NCBI GenBank assembly: GCA_041609895.1
Contig: JBFIPX010000216.1
Location: forward strand, 1 to 5,492
DNA length: 5,492 nucleotides
DNA from: JAHHLP01 sp041609895
GTDB lineage: Bacteria; Bacteroidota; Rhodothermia; Rhodothermales; JABDKH01
Direction: 5' to 3'
Part shown: piece after piece, positions 1 through 5,492 of the stretch
Layout: each line of letters begins with the position of its first letter
How positions within the stretch are numbered: the stretch's first letter is position 1
The notes under the pieces: generated by a model
The model's database searches: none
Told to the model about the DNA's origin: nothing
The model's input: the letters and a program-made list of their open reading frames with translations, nothing else
Translations under genes and position numbers: made by a program

Positions 1-3
1 CTG

Positions 4-74
4 AGGTGACGGGCGGAATCGAACCGCCGTACAAGGTTTTGCAGACCTTTGCCTAACCACTCGGCCACGTCACC
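4..74 (-). tRNA. tRNA-Cys (GCA anticodon)
   Basis: Read on the minus strand, this folds as a full cloverleaf of 71 bases. The acceptor stem is GGTGACG/CGTCACC, the D-stem GCC/GGC, the anticodon stem AAGGT/ACCTT around loop CTGCAAA (anticodon GCA), and the T-stem GGCGG/CCGCC around TTCGAAT. The discriminator base is T (U73), the known identity base for cysteinyl-tRNA synthetase, which supports the call. The next bases are CAG, so CCA is not encoded and must be added by a nucleotidyltransferase. It is the last of three co-oriented tRNA genes. Confidence 0.96.
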
Positions 75-149
75 TGATCGGGCCAACCGAGTTGGGTCGA
101 CCCTATTTCAAGTTATGACTTCCTATTCCCAACGTCACGTCCCTTTTCG

Positions 150-223
<74 letters not shown>

Positions 224-249
224 CTGAGTAGCTAAATCGCAGGTCCTTG

Positions 250-324
250 TCGGGGTGGCAGGATTCGAACCTGCGGCCTTCTGCTCCCAAAGCAGACGCG
301 CTAACCGGGCTGCGCCACACCCCG
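250..324 (-). tRNA. tRNA-Pro (TGG anticodon)
   Basis: A 75-base cloverleaf on the minus strand. The acceptor stem is CGGGGTG/CACCCCG, anticodon stem TCTGC/GCAGA around TTTGGGA (anticodon TGG), T-stem GCAGG/CCTGC around TTCGAAT. The C1-G72 pair with A73 matches the known identity elements of bacterial tRNA-Pro and confirms the assignment. CCA is not encoded. It begins only 32 bases after the stop codon of the small DUF4295-like gene, so it may be cut out of the ribosomal-protein transcript. Confidence 0.96.
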
Positions 325-327
325 AGC

Positions 328-342
328 CGGCGTTGAACGCCG
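328..342 (-). repeat. 15-base interrupted palindrome between protein gene and tRNA-Pro
   Basis: The sequence CGGCGTT, one base, AACGCCG is a perfect 7+1+7 palindrome. As RNA it could form a six-pair stem with a three-base loop. It sits between the stop codon of the DUF4295-like gene and base 1 of tRNA-Pro. No U-run follows, so it is not a classical terminator. A role in separating mRNA from tRNA by processing is an inference. Confidence 0.45.
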
Positions 343-356
343 CTTACTCACGTCCG

Positions 357-527
357 TCAGGACCGTGCAGCCTTGATCTCTTCCTTCACCCGGTCCGCAT
401 CGACGATCCGCTGCTGAAAACTGTAGTGACCATTTTCTTTCTTCGTGGCCACGACGATCTTCGCCATCTTCTTGGCCTCGGTGCGGTTCTTCCGAACCTT
501 GTCACCAAATGTCTGCTTTTTTGCCAT
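357..527 (-). CDS. DUF4295-like small basic protein, candidate ribosomal protein bL38
   Basis: A 56-residue ORF reading MAKKQTFGDKVRKN at its start and ending in IKAARS. It is rich in Lys and Arg and has no Cys. Length, the MAKK start, the central KMAKIVVATKKENGHYSF region and the position directly after rpmB-rpmG match the DUF4295 family, which in Bacteroidota follows these two genes. From memory, the novel protein bL38 seen in the Flavobacterium johnsoniae 70S cryo-EM structure is of this type; I cannot confirm that identity here. The start is supported by GGGAG eight bases before ATG. The gap to rpmG is 35 bases, consistent with one operon. The gene is easily missed because of its size. 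Confidence 0.8.
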   Translation of the reverse strand: MAKKQTFGDKVRKNRTEAKKMAKIVVATKKENGHYSFQQRIVDADRVKEEIKAARS

Positions 528-562
528 TTCAAAGTCTCCCGCCGAACGACTCAGGTCGCGAC

Positions 563-733
563 TTACTTGATCTCGCGATGAAGGGTGTGCTTTCGCAGGA
601 CCGGGTTGTACTTCTTCAATTCCATTCTGCCCTGCGTGTTACGCCGGTTTTTGGTCGTCGAGTACCTCGACGTTCCGGGCGCTTCAGTACACTCCAGAAT
701 GACCTGAATTCTCTGATCCTTACTCTTGGCCAT
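563..733 (-). CDS. rpmG: 50S ribosomal protein L33 (bL33)
   Basis: The 56-residue product has the bL33 pattern: RIQVILECTEAPG near residues 8-20, then YSTTKNRRNTQGRMELKKYNP at about 24-44 and a LHREIK tail. It is a component of the large ribosomal subunit near the E site. It has one Cys (residue 15) and no CxxC pairs, so it is the zinc-free form. Both length and termini are complete. There is no convincing SD before the ATG; instead the 35-base gap after rpmB holds a 15-base palindrome. It lies between rpmB and the DUF4295-like gene in one orientation. Confidence 0.96.
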   Translation of the reverse strand: MAKSKDQRIQVILECTEAPGTSRYSTTKNRRNTQGRMELKKYNPVLRKHTLHREIK

Positions 734-750
734 CGTATCGAATGAATGGG

Positions 751-765
751 TCTGTCACTGACAGA
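751..765 (-). repeat. 15-base interrupted palindrome in the rpmB-rpmG gap
   Basis: TCTGTCA, one base, TGACAGA is a perfect 7+1+7 inverted repeat. It fills almost half of the 35-base gap between the rpmB stop and the rpmG start. As RNA the realistic form is a five-pair stem with a five-base loop. It lies where an SD for rpmG would be expected upstream. It could be an mRNA hairpin or a protein-binding site; the function is unknown. Confidence 0.5.
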
Positions 766-768
766 AAG

Positions 769-1005
769 TTACACTTTGACGCCGTTCTTTCGCGCCTCGT
801 CCAGTACCGCCTTGATGCCCTTCTTGTTGATGGTCTTCAGCGTCTTCGCGGACACCCGCAGTGTCACCCAGCGGTCTTCTTCCGGCACATAGAATCGCTT
901 CTTCTGAAGATTCAGCTCGAACCTGCGCTTCGCCTTGTTGTGAGCATGCGATACGTGGAATCCCGTTCGCGGGCCCCTGCCGGTAATGTCGTCTTTTCTT
1001 GCCAT
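769..1005 (-). CDS. rpmB: 50S ribosomal protein L28 (bL28)
   Basis: A 78-residue product with the bL28 signature: TGRGPRTGFHVSHAHNKAKR at about residues 8-27, RFELNLQKKRFYVPEEDRWV at 28-47, then LRVSAKTLKTINKKGI. It is part of the large ribosomal subunit and needed for assembly. It carries no zinc-binding Cys. The start is firm: a strong AAGGAG lies four bases before ATG on the minus strand. It is the first gene of the rpmB-rpmG-DUF4295 block and follows a candidate Bacteroidota promoter and a leader of about 90 bases. Longer overlapping reading frames in this stretch are shadows. Confidence 0.97.
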   Translation of the reverse strand: MARKDDITGRGPRTGFHVSHAHNKAKRRFELNLQKKRFYVPEEDRWVTLRVSAKTLKTINKKGIKAVLDEARKNGVKV

Positions 1006-1024
1006 GATTCTCCTTCAAAAAAGA

Positions 1025-1050
1025 AGCGGTCGCCCTCCTTGCTCACCGCT
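1025..1050 (-). promoter_or_regulatory. Leader hairpin with AAGGAGG in the loop
   Basis: In the 5' leader of rpmB, the arms AGCGGT (1045-1050 on the minus strand) and ACCGCT (1025-1030) form a perfect six-pair stem around a 14-base loop. The loop contains AAGGAGG, a perfect complement to the usual anti-SD. No start codon lies at a usable distance after it, and rpmB has its own AAGGAG nearer the ATG. It may be a ribosome standby or autoregulatory element, but this is an inference from base pairing alone. Confidence 0.35.
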
Positions 1051-1099
1051 GAATGCACGCCGACTCTCCGCAAATGACGAAGAGGAAGGCCATAGCACA

Positions 1100-1131
1100 G
1101 AAAGATACGACCCCACTGCCCCCGTCGCAAA
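1100..1131 (-). promoter_or_regulatory. Candidate Bacteroidota-type promoter for rpmB operon
   Basis: On the minus strand TTTG (1128-1131) is followed by 20 bases and then TATCTTTC (1100-1107). This fits the Bacteroidota consensus of a TTG-type -33 element and a TAnnTTTG -7 element spaced about 19-21 bases, with the last base differing. Transcription would begin near 1093-1095 and give a leader of about 90 bases before rpmB. No similar site was seen within the block. Confidence 0.55.
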
Positions 1132-1149
1132 GCAACCAACGCCCGAACC

Positions 1150-1190
1150 GCCGGTCGGTGCTTGGAATTATCGGTGAAGTGTCGACCGGC
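1150..1190 (-). terminator. Inverted repeat just after comA, possible 3'-end hairpin
   Basis: GCCGGTCG (1150-1157) and CGACCGGC (1183-1190) form a perfect eight-base inverted repeat with a 25-base loop. It begins three bases beyond the comA stop codon. There is no U-run after it, and the loop is long, so it may stabilise the comA 3' end or act with Rho rather than as an intrinsic terminator. Confidence 0.35.
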
Positions 1191-1193
1191 AGA

Positions 1194-2033
1194 CTAGTCC
1201 CGCGCGGTACCGTTCCCGGATTGCTCTGCCCGCAGGCTTCTGGCATCCTCGTCCTGAGCCGGGCCGAGAAAATCCAGTAGCGTATCTCCCCGGAGCCCGA
1301 GTCGCAGCGTCTCCAGGGGAATGATCTCCTCCGGCAGGATGTTTCCGAGATTCACGTTCGATCCGAGATGACGAATGAACCACACCTGCTGCCCCTTCCG
1401 CGGAGCCTCGAAGATGACCCTCTCCGCCCCAACCATGTCTACGATCTCGTCAACCAACCCCTCGCGAACCTCACCATTCGGGCGGTAAAGACCAACGGTT
1501 CCGCTTTCGCGCGCCTCGCAGATTACATACTTGCTTCCGGCGTCGAGCTCGGCGCGAATCTGCTCCACCCACTTGTACGGTGGCATAATGTGCTCCGTAT
1601 CCTTCGAGCCCACCTCGCTTAGAACGGTTCGTTCGGTTGACAGATTCGAAATCAACTCCAGCTTTTCGGAATGAGGGATGTCGATCGATCCGTCCGACAC
1701 CTCAAGACAGTCGATCTCCATCGCGTCAAGCACGCGGACGTACTCGCCGATCTTGCCTCGGATGTAGTACGCTTCGAACATGGTCCCACCGAAGTAAGCC
1801 GGTATCCCGTACGATCGGTAGAGGTCGAGTTTGTCAGAGAGTCGCGAGGTGATTGCGGCCGTTCCCCATCCCAGCTTCACGACGTCGATGAAGTCTGACG
1901 ATGCGTCAAGGACGTCCTCTACCTGCCGGGCAGAAAGTCCTTTATCCAGCATCAACGTAAGCCCGGACGATCGGGGCTTATCGGGTCGATCGGGTGTGTG
2001 CAGGTTGTCGAACTGCGGGAGGGTCATAGGCAT
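1194..2033 (-). CDS. comA: Phosphosulfolactate synthase (ComA family)
   Basis: The family adds sulfite to phosphoenolpyruvate to give (2R)-phospho-3-sulfolactate, the first step of PEP-dependent coenzyme M synthesis in methanogens; related proteins occur in bacteria. The 279-residue product fits a TIM barrel and carries family motifs in order: VVKLGWGTA (51-59), FGGTMFEAYY (81-90), CLEVSDGSI (109-117), LSEVGSKD (138-145), CEARESGTVG (172-181), IFEAPRKGQQVWFI (207-220) and SNVNLGNI followed by LETLRLGLRGDT (225-251). The C-terminal 20 or so residues are polar and probably a tail. Two in-frame ATGs occur; AAGGA lies four bases before the first and ten before the second (residue 3), so the second may be the true start. 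No comB, comC or sulfite gene is nearby, so the end product cannot be told. It is probably monocistronic. Confidence 0.9.
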   Translation of the reverse strand: MPMTLPQFDNLHTPDRPDKPRSSGLTLMLDKGLSARQVEDVLDASSDFIDVVKLGWGTAAITSRLSDKLDLYRSYGIPAYFGGTMFEAYYIRGKIGEYVRVLDAMEIDCLEVSDGSIDIPHSEKLELISNLSTERTVLSEVGSKDTEHIMPPYKWVEQIRAELDAGSKYVICEARESGTVGLYRPNGEVREGLVDEIVDMVGAERVIFEAPRKGQQVWFIRHLGSNVNLGNILPEEIIPLETLRLGLRGDTLLDFLGPAQDEDARSLRAEQSGNGTARD

Positions 2034-2135
2034 ACCATCCTTTCCACCCCAAACTACATCGAAAGTGACAAGGCGACCAGTGGGCCGTTGTACAGCTGAC
2101 CGCGTTACCGTTCGCAGACCGCCAGGAAGATTAGT

Positions 2136-2429
2136 CTAGATTCGCAGGTCCAAGACTACTCGGCGCGACGTGCGTCCTCGCTCGATCACCTGGTGAGCTT
2201 CTGCAATAGACTCGAGCGAGAATCGCTCGACTTCAAACGCTGTCCACCCTCTAGCAAGGGCCTCGTTCGGGTCGCGCGCAGCTGCCGCCTTGGCCGGAGC
2301 GGGAAAGTCATCGCTCCCCAGAAAAACCCCGCTCCGCCCTAAACAAGAACGACGCGACCGTCCACGGGTCCCGCGGCATGCACTGCTCGATGCGCAGTGT
2401 TTCGTGGCGACGTCCCAAACGGAAATATG
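2136..2429 (-). pseudogene. Remnant of a quinone oxidoreductase (MDR/zeta-crystallin type)
   Basis: This stretch has no intact gene. The minus-strand frame ending at TAG (2136-2138) is open back to the stop codon of the LolC/E gene but contains no ATG, GTG or TTG start. Its last part reads AAAARDPNEALARGW, then VERFSLESIAEAHQVIERG and ends VVLDLRI. This strongly resembles the C-terminus of NADPH:quinone reductases and zinc-less medium-chain dehydrogenases (pattern fPLeeiaeAHe.iE.g...vvLd). A second minus-strand frame, ending at the TAG at 2339-2341, reads GPVDGRVVLV, like the strand before it in that family, which suggests a frameshift near 2337-2342. The N-terminal catalytic domain and most of the Rossmann fold are absent. 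The family match is from pattern memory, and the frameshift part is weaker. Confidence 0.55.
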
Positions 2430-3686
2430 CTAGCCGTCGATGTGCACCGCTTCGGCCGGCTCAATGGCTGCGGCCCTTCGGGCCGGATACAGCGACGCCG
2501 CAACGCAAAGCATCAGCCCGATCACCGAGACGACTGCGACGTCGACGAAACGGACGGCGACCGGGTAGGCACTGAGCAAGAACGAGTCGGCCCCCACGAG
2601 TGGTACCAGCTCGAAGTGCTTTTGCAGGTAGGCCAGGCCTAACCCCACAGCTAGCCCGACGCCCGTCCCGATGGCTCCAATTAGCAGGCCCTCGATTCGA
2701 AATATCCTGCCGATGTCCGCCCTGGCCATGCCCATGGCCTGGAGCACACCGATGTCGCGACGCTTTTCGATCACGACCATTGTTATGGAAGCAGCAATGT
2801 TGAAGGCAGCGACGACGATGATGAGCGCAAGAATCAGGGTGGCCGCCCACTTCTCAAGCTTCATAACGCCGTACAGCGACTCCTGCAGGTCGTACCAGGT
2901 CCGGACCCGGTATTGCGACGGAAGCGCGCCAGCCAGCCGCGACTTGATGGCGCCGGCTTGCTCAAGATCCTGAATCCGAAGCTCGATGCCCGACACCTGG
3001 CGTCCGAGCCTAAAAATCCGCTGCGCCTCCTCGATAGCTATGTAGACGCGACTCTCGTCGCTCACCGACTCAAGGTCGAACACGCCACGCACCTCGAAGC
3101 GAGGAATAGAGAGACTGCTGAACGGGTTGGTGATGCTGCGCTCCAGCGACTGCGCCGAGAGTAGTCCGATGCGGCTGGCTTCCAACGCCGAAGTCTCTGG
3201 CGTCAGCCCAAACCGCCGCGCGAGATCGCCTCCAATGACGACGCCGGGGAGGCCGCCCCGCCGATCCATCTCGAACGATCCAAACCCCGAAGCCAAACTC
3301 TCAGTCGACTCGAAAACTGCGGGGTCCACGCCGCGCACCAACACCACCTTTCCGGCGTCCATCTGGTTGCCGGTTGAAACGAGAGCCTTTCCCTGGACAA
3401 ACGGGGAAGCCCCGATAACTCCCTCGATTTCCAACGCGACCGCCGCCAGTGAATCCGGATTTCCGACGCCCCTGCCGTCCGCAGATTCGATGCGGACGTG
3501 CGGATCAACCGATACCAATAGGTCGCGTACGAAATCGAAGAATCCGTTCATCACCGACAGCACTACGATCAAGGCCGCGACACCGACCGCGACGCCGACC
3601 GTTGAGATTGCGGTGATCGTCGAAATCAATGTGACGCGCTTCCTGCTGACGAGGTAGCGCCGGGCAATGAAGAAGCGATAGTCCAA
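2430..3686 (-). CDS. LolC/LolE-family ABC transporter permease
   Basis: Inner-membrane permease of the type that, with a LolD ATPase, releases lipoproteins from the inner membrane to the carrier LolA. The 418-residue product begins MDYRFFIARRYL, as usual for the family, and has one N-terminal membrane helix (about 25-47), a large periplasmic MacB-like domain (about 50-270) and three C-terminal helices (about 281-304, 332-354, 380-400). EKRRDIGVLQAMGM (307-320) matches the coupling region that meets the ATPase, and the end YPARRAAAIEPAEAV is typical of FtsX/LolC proteins. The start codon is TTG: no in-frame ATG lies between it and an upstream stop, and SD support is weak. No ATPase gene is in the window. 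Whether it acts as a single LolCE-type homodimer is not visible. Confidence 0.9.
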   Translation of the reverse strand: MDYRFFIARRYLVSRKRVTLISTITAISTVGVAVGVAALIVVLSVMNGFFDFVRDLLVSVDPHVRIESADGRGVGNPDSLAAVALEIEGVIGASPFVQGKALVSTGNQMDAGKVVLVRGVDPAVFESTESLASGFGSFEMDRRGGLPGVVIGGDLARRFGLTPETSALEASRIGLLSAQSLERSITNPFSSLSIPRFEVRGVFDLESVSDESRVYIAIEEAQRIFRLGRQVSGIELRIQDLEQAGAIKSRLAGALPSQYRVRTWYDLQESLYGVMKLEKWAATLILALIIVVAAFNIAASITMVVIEKRRDIGVLQAMGMARADIGRIFRIEGLLIGAIGTGVGLAVGLGLAYLQKHFELVPLVGADSFLLSAYPVAVRFVDVAVVSVIGLMLCVAASLYPARRAAAIEPAEAVHIDG

Positions 3687-3961
3687 TGTCTCGAAAGGTG
3701 ATGATCGTCAACTGTGAGTGCCTACTCCAAAGGTCGAGCGCGGTTCGTCACTCGCATCTGCGACCGGAGCCCTAGCCATTCCGACTCGATCCTCCCACAG
3801 GGATCTAGCCGCAATGCGACCAGACGGGCAGGCAGAGAAAACGAAATTCGGACTTTCGACTCTCATATAAGATTCACGGTTGACGGGAGGGAGATATGCG
3901 GGTGTTTTCTTAATTATGACGTACCTGAAACCCAACAACCGGGCCCCTACGGCTTTTTGTC
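3687..3961. other. Divergent intergenic region, 275 bases
   Basis: This separates the minus-strand permease from the plus-strand fasciclin lipoprotein, so it should hold both promoters. I see no convincing gene: the frames crossing it lack family features. TATAAG near 3865-3870 and TTGACG near 3879-3884 (plus) are -10/-35-like words, but neither has a partner at the right spacing. No clear Bacteroidota promoter stands out on either strand. Confidence 0.5.
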
Positions 3962-4513
3962 ATGCTAAGAACAAAACTATCGCTGCTAGCTCTTGCAGCG
4001 CCAGCCTTGATCATCACCTCTTGCGGCCCAACCCAGCAGGCCGATACCGCGTCCGCCCCCGCGGCCAAGCAGGGCCAGGCGTATGTGGTCGATGAAACCT
4101 CGAAGCCGAACATCCTGCAAATCGCAGCAGGTTCCGACGACCATACGACGCTGGTGGCAGCTGTTCAGGCCGCCGAGTTGGAGAATGTTCTCGTGAACGC
4201 CGGGCCCCTAACGGTCTTCGCGCCTACGAACGAAGCTTTTGGCAAGCTGCCCGAGGGGACGGTCGACGAGCTCCTGAAGCCGGCGAACAAATCCAAGCTG
4301 GCAAAGATCGTCACCTCACATGCCGCACCCGGGACCTACAAGGGCAACCTGCTGAAGGACGGCATGAAGCTGTATCAGGCTACGGGCCACTACGTGGACG
4401 TCGAAGTGAAGGACGGCGACACGTATGTCAACGGCGCGAAAGTTCTAGCCACGGTTGATGCGTCGAACGGGGTCGTTCATGTAGTTGACCAGGTATTCCT
4501 GCTGGTCGAATAG
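3962..4513 (+). CDS. Fasciclin (FAS1) domain lipoprotein
   Basis: A 183-residue exported lipoprotein. MLRTK, a hydrophobic stretch and ITSC form a signal peptide with a lipobox; the lipidated Cys is residue 21. A Gln/Ala/Pro-rich linker follows to about residue 47, then one FAS1 domain (about 50-182). The family's two conserved segments are present: GPLTVFAPTNEAF (81-93) and NGVVHVVDQVFL (169-180). LPEGTVDELLKP and a SHAAPGTYKG block (119-128) are also typical, although most members have YHVVPG there. FAS1 domains serve in adhesion or polymer binding; the partner here is unknown. The residues after the Cys do not show an acidic surface-export motif. No SD precedes the ATG, which fits Bacteroidota practice. 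It is transcribed away from the permease and towards the next lipoprotein. Confidence 0.93.
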   Translation: MLRTKLSLLALAAPALIITSCGPTQQADTASAPAAKQGQAYVVDETSKPNILQIAAGSDDHTTLVAAVQAAELENVLVNAGPLTVFAPTNEAFGKLPEGTVDELLKPANKSKLAKIVTSHAAPGTYKGNLLKDGMKLYQATGHYVDVEVKDGDTYVNGAKVLATVDASNGVVHVVDQVFLLVE

Positions 4514-4528
4514 ACGCGGGTAACCGGA

Positions 4529-4546
4529 GCCGGCGGGAGCGCCGGT
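4529..4546 (+). terminator. Hairpin after the FAS1 gene
   Basis: CCGGCG, loop GGAG, CGCCGG forms a perfect six-pair GC stem (seven with an outer G-U pair), starting 16 bases after the FAS1 stop codon. It is well placed between two convergent genes. No T-run follows, so intrinsic termination would be weak; it may instead protect the 3' end. Confidence 0.5.
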
Positions 4547-4638
4547 CGCCCGTTGCTGCCTCCGGAAGACAACTGCCTTTGCGAAATCACGACAACCAGC
4601 CTGTCGGAAAGTGGTCGTCTTGTGTCGGCCGGCCAAGC

Positions 4639-5484
4639 TTACTCCATCGTTACGGACACGTCCGCCAGGACGTGTCGAGAGATGGATTCGGGCAGGCTGA
4701 TATTGGCCGTCGTGATCGCGTTGGAGCCACCTACACGTGTTTTTCGCGTGGCAAGTCGTACAACGCCTGCCGGGGTCTCGAAAGATTGGTAGTCAACCCA
4801 CTCGTAGGTGGAGGCCTGTCGGTCTTTCCACCCTTCGAGAACGTACGACCACCTTTGAAGGAGACCGCTGGAGTCCGGCGACAGCCAGTAGCGATCGCCC
4901 GGCGTTAGCCCGACGCCCTCAAATGAAAGTGCAAGCACCTCTTGATGCGACGTTGACGAGTCGGGGGCAATCGATCGTCGAACGCCGTCGTCAAAAACCT
5001 TTAGCGGTGCCAGCAGCCAATACGTGTCGTTCACGAAGCGCGAGTACGCCGCTTCGAGAAGAGCTTCGCGCGCCGCCGCCGCCGGCATGCCGTTGACGAA
5101 TACCGCGCCGTCCCGGGTATTGACGTTGAGCAGCGCGGTATATGTCGTGTCGGGGCCGGCGAACCATTCCACGCGGCAGTCGCCGGTCTGCCGATCCCAC
5201 AGGTGCCGCGCCCGGATACCGACGGTGTCCGGCGTCTCAAATCCGAAATCAAAACGGAGGTACCGAACGGCCGGCCACGCGTCGAAGCCGCCGTGGGCCG
5301 CGACAAGTTTATACGCGACCGAATCGGCCTTCGAGACGAGTTTGGGGGAGTGCAAATCAGCATCCGGGCTTGGTGCCGCTTCACGATTCTCCTGGCCGCA
5401 GGCAGCCAGCAGCACAACGGCAGCAGCGGCCAAAAACGCCCCGGTCATGAGGCGTTCGAACCGGTATCCCGTACCAGACAGCAT
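4639..5484 (-). CDS. Lipoprotein of unknown function, DUF6503-like
   Basis: The 281-residue reading has a signal peptide with lipobox LAAC and a lipidated Cys at residue 29, so it is anchored to a membrane in the envelope. A low-complexity linker follows to about residue 50. The body then reads KLVAAHGGFDAW (59-70), a run of beta-strand-like segments, NDTYWLLAPLKVFDDGV (152-168) and GLTPGDRYWLSPDSS (192-206). The AHGG, YWLL.P.K and DRYWL-DP-like pattern recalls DUF6503 lipoproteins of Bacteroidota; this is from memory. No catalytic motif is seen. The start is uncertain: an in-frame ATG at 5446-5448 would give a shorter, more usual signal peptide, and the frame stays open to the window edge. 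It converges on the FAS1 gene with a 125-base gap. Confidence 0.75.
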   Translation of the reverse strand: MLSGTGYRFERLMTGAFLAAAAVVLLAACGQENREAAPSPDADLHSPKLVSKADSVAYKLVAAHGGFDAWPAVRYLRFDFGFETPDTVGIRARHLWDRQTGDCRVEWFAGPDTTYTALLNVNTRDGAVFVNGMPAAAAREALLEAAYSRFVNDTYWLLAPLKVFDDGVRRSIAPDSSTSHQEVLALSFEGVGLTPGDRYWLSPDSSGLLQRWSYVLEGWKDRQASTYEWVDYQSFETPAGVVRLATRKTRVGGSNAITTANISLPESISRHVLADVSVTME

Positions 5485-5492
5485 CTTGGCCA

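Noticed and set aside
1043..1093. A 16-codon minus-strand ORF (MAFLFVICGESACIQR) between the rpmB promoter and the leader hairpin, which would be nearly leaderless
   Set aside because: It has no SD and no known leader-peptide features such as a codon run. A chance ORF of this size is common; only conservation could support it.
2044..2060. TAGTTTG upstream of comA, resembling the -7 element of a Bacteroidota promoter
   Set aside because: It is one base short of TAnnTTTG and the nearest TTG is only about 13 bases upstream, so the spacing is wrong.
3708..3968. ORFs on both strands in the intergenic region before the FAS1 gene
   Set aside because: The translations show no family motif, signal peptide or good start site, and they overlap each other and neighbouring genes.
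4590..4606. CGACA/TGTCG inverted repeat in the convergent gap, as a terminator for the minus-strand lipoprotein
   Set aside because: The stem is only five pairs with a seven-base loop and there is no T-run on the minus strand.
4627..4634. GGCCGGCC palindrome
   Set aside because: An eight-base GC palindrome is expected by chance in GC-rich DNA and has no supporting context.

Overview
The window looks like chromosomal DNA from a GC-rich member of the Bacteroidota/Rhodothermota lineage. Four things point there. A small DUF4295-type protein follows rpmB-rpmG, an arrangement typical of that lineage. A Bacteroidota-style promoter (TTTG, 20 bases, TATCTTT) lies upstream of rpmB. The lipoproteins have typical lipoboxes and little sign of Shine-Dalgarno (SD) sites. 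None of the three tRNA genes encodes its CCA end. The lineage call is an inference from gene content, not from a database search.

Layout. Positions 1-1131 hold a translation block, all on the minus strand: promoter, rpmB (bL28), rpmG (bL33), a 56-residue DUF4295/bL38-like gene, then tRNA-Pro(TGG), tRNA-Arg(TCT) and tRNA-Cys(GCA). The leader before rpmB is about 90 bases long and holds a hairpin with a perfect AAGGAGG in its loop. Positions 1194-2033 (minus) encode a phosphosulfolactate synthase (ComA family). Positions 2136-2429 (minus) have no intact gene but keep what looks like the C-terminal part of a quinone oxidoreductase, read as a pseudogene. Positions 2430-3686 (minus) encode a LolC/LolE-family ABC permease with a TTG start. 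A 275-base divergent intergenic region follows. Positions 3962-4513 (plus) encode a one-domain fasciclin (FAS1) lipoprotein, which converges on a minus-strand lipoprotein (4639-5484), probably DUF6503-like, whose start may lie at or beyond the window edge.

How the parts relate. The ribosomal proteins and tRNAs form a plausible single translation transcript. The LolC/E-family permease would help release lipoproteins from the inner membrane, and two lipoproteins are encoded nearby, but the divergent orientation argues against one operon. ComA stands alone: no ComB, ComC or sulfite-metabolism gene is in view. I found no CRISPR array, insertion sequence, phage gene or defence system. The window is mostly ordinary housekeeping DNA with a few points worth a second look.
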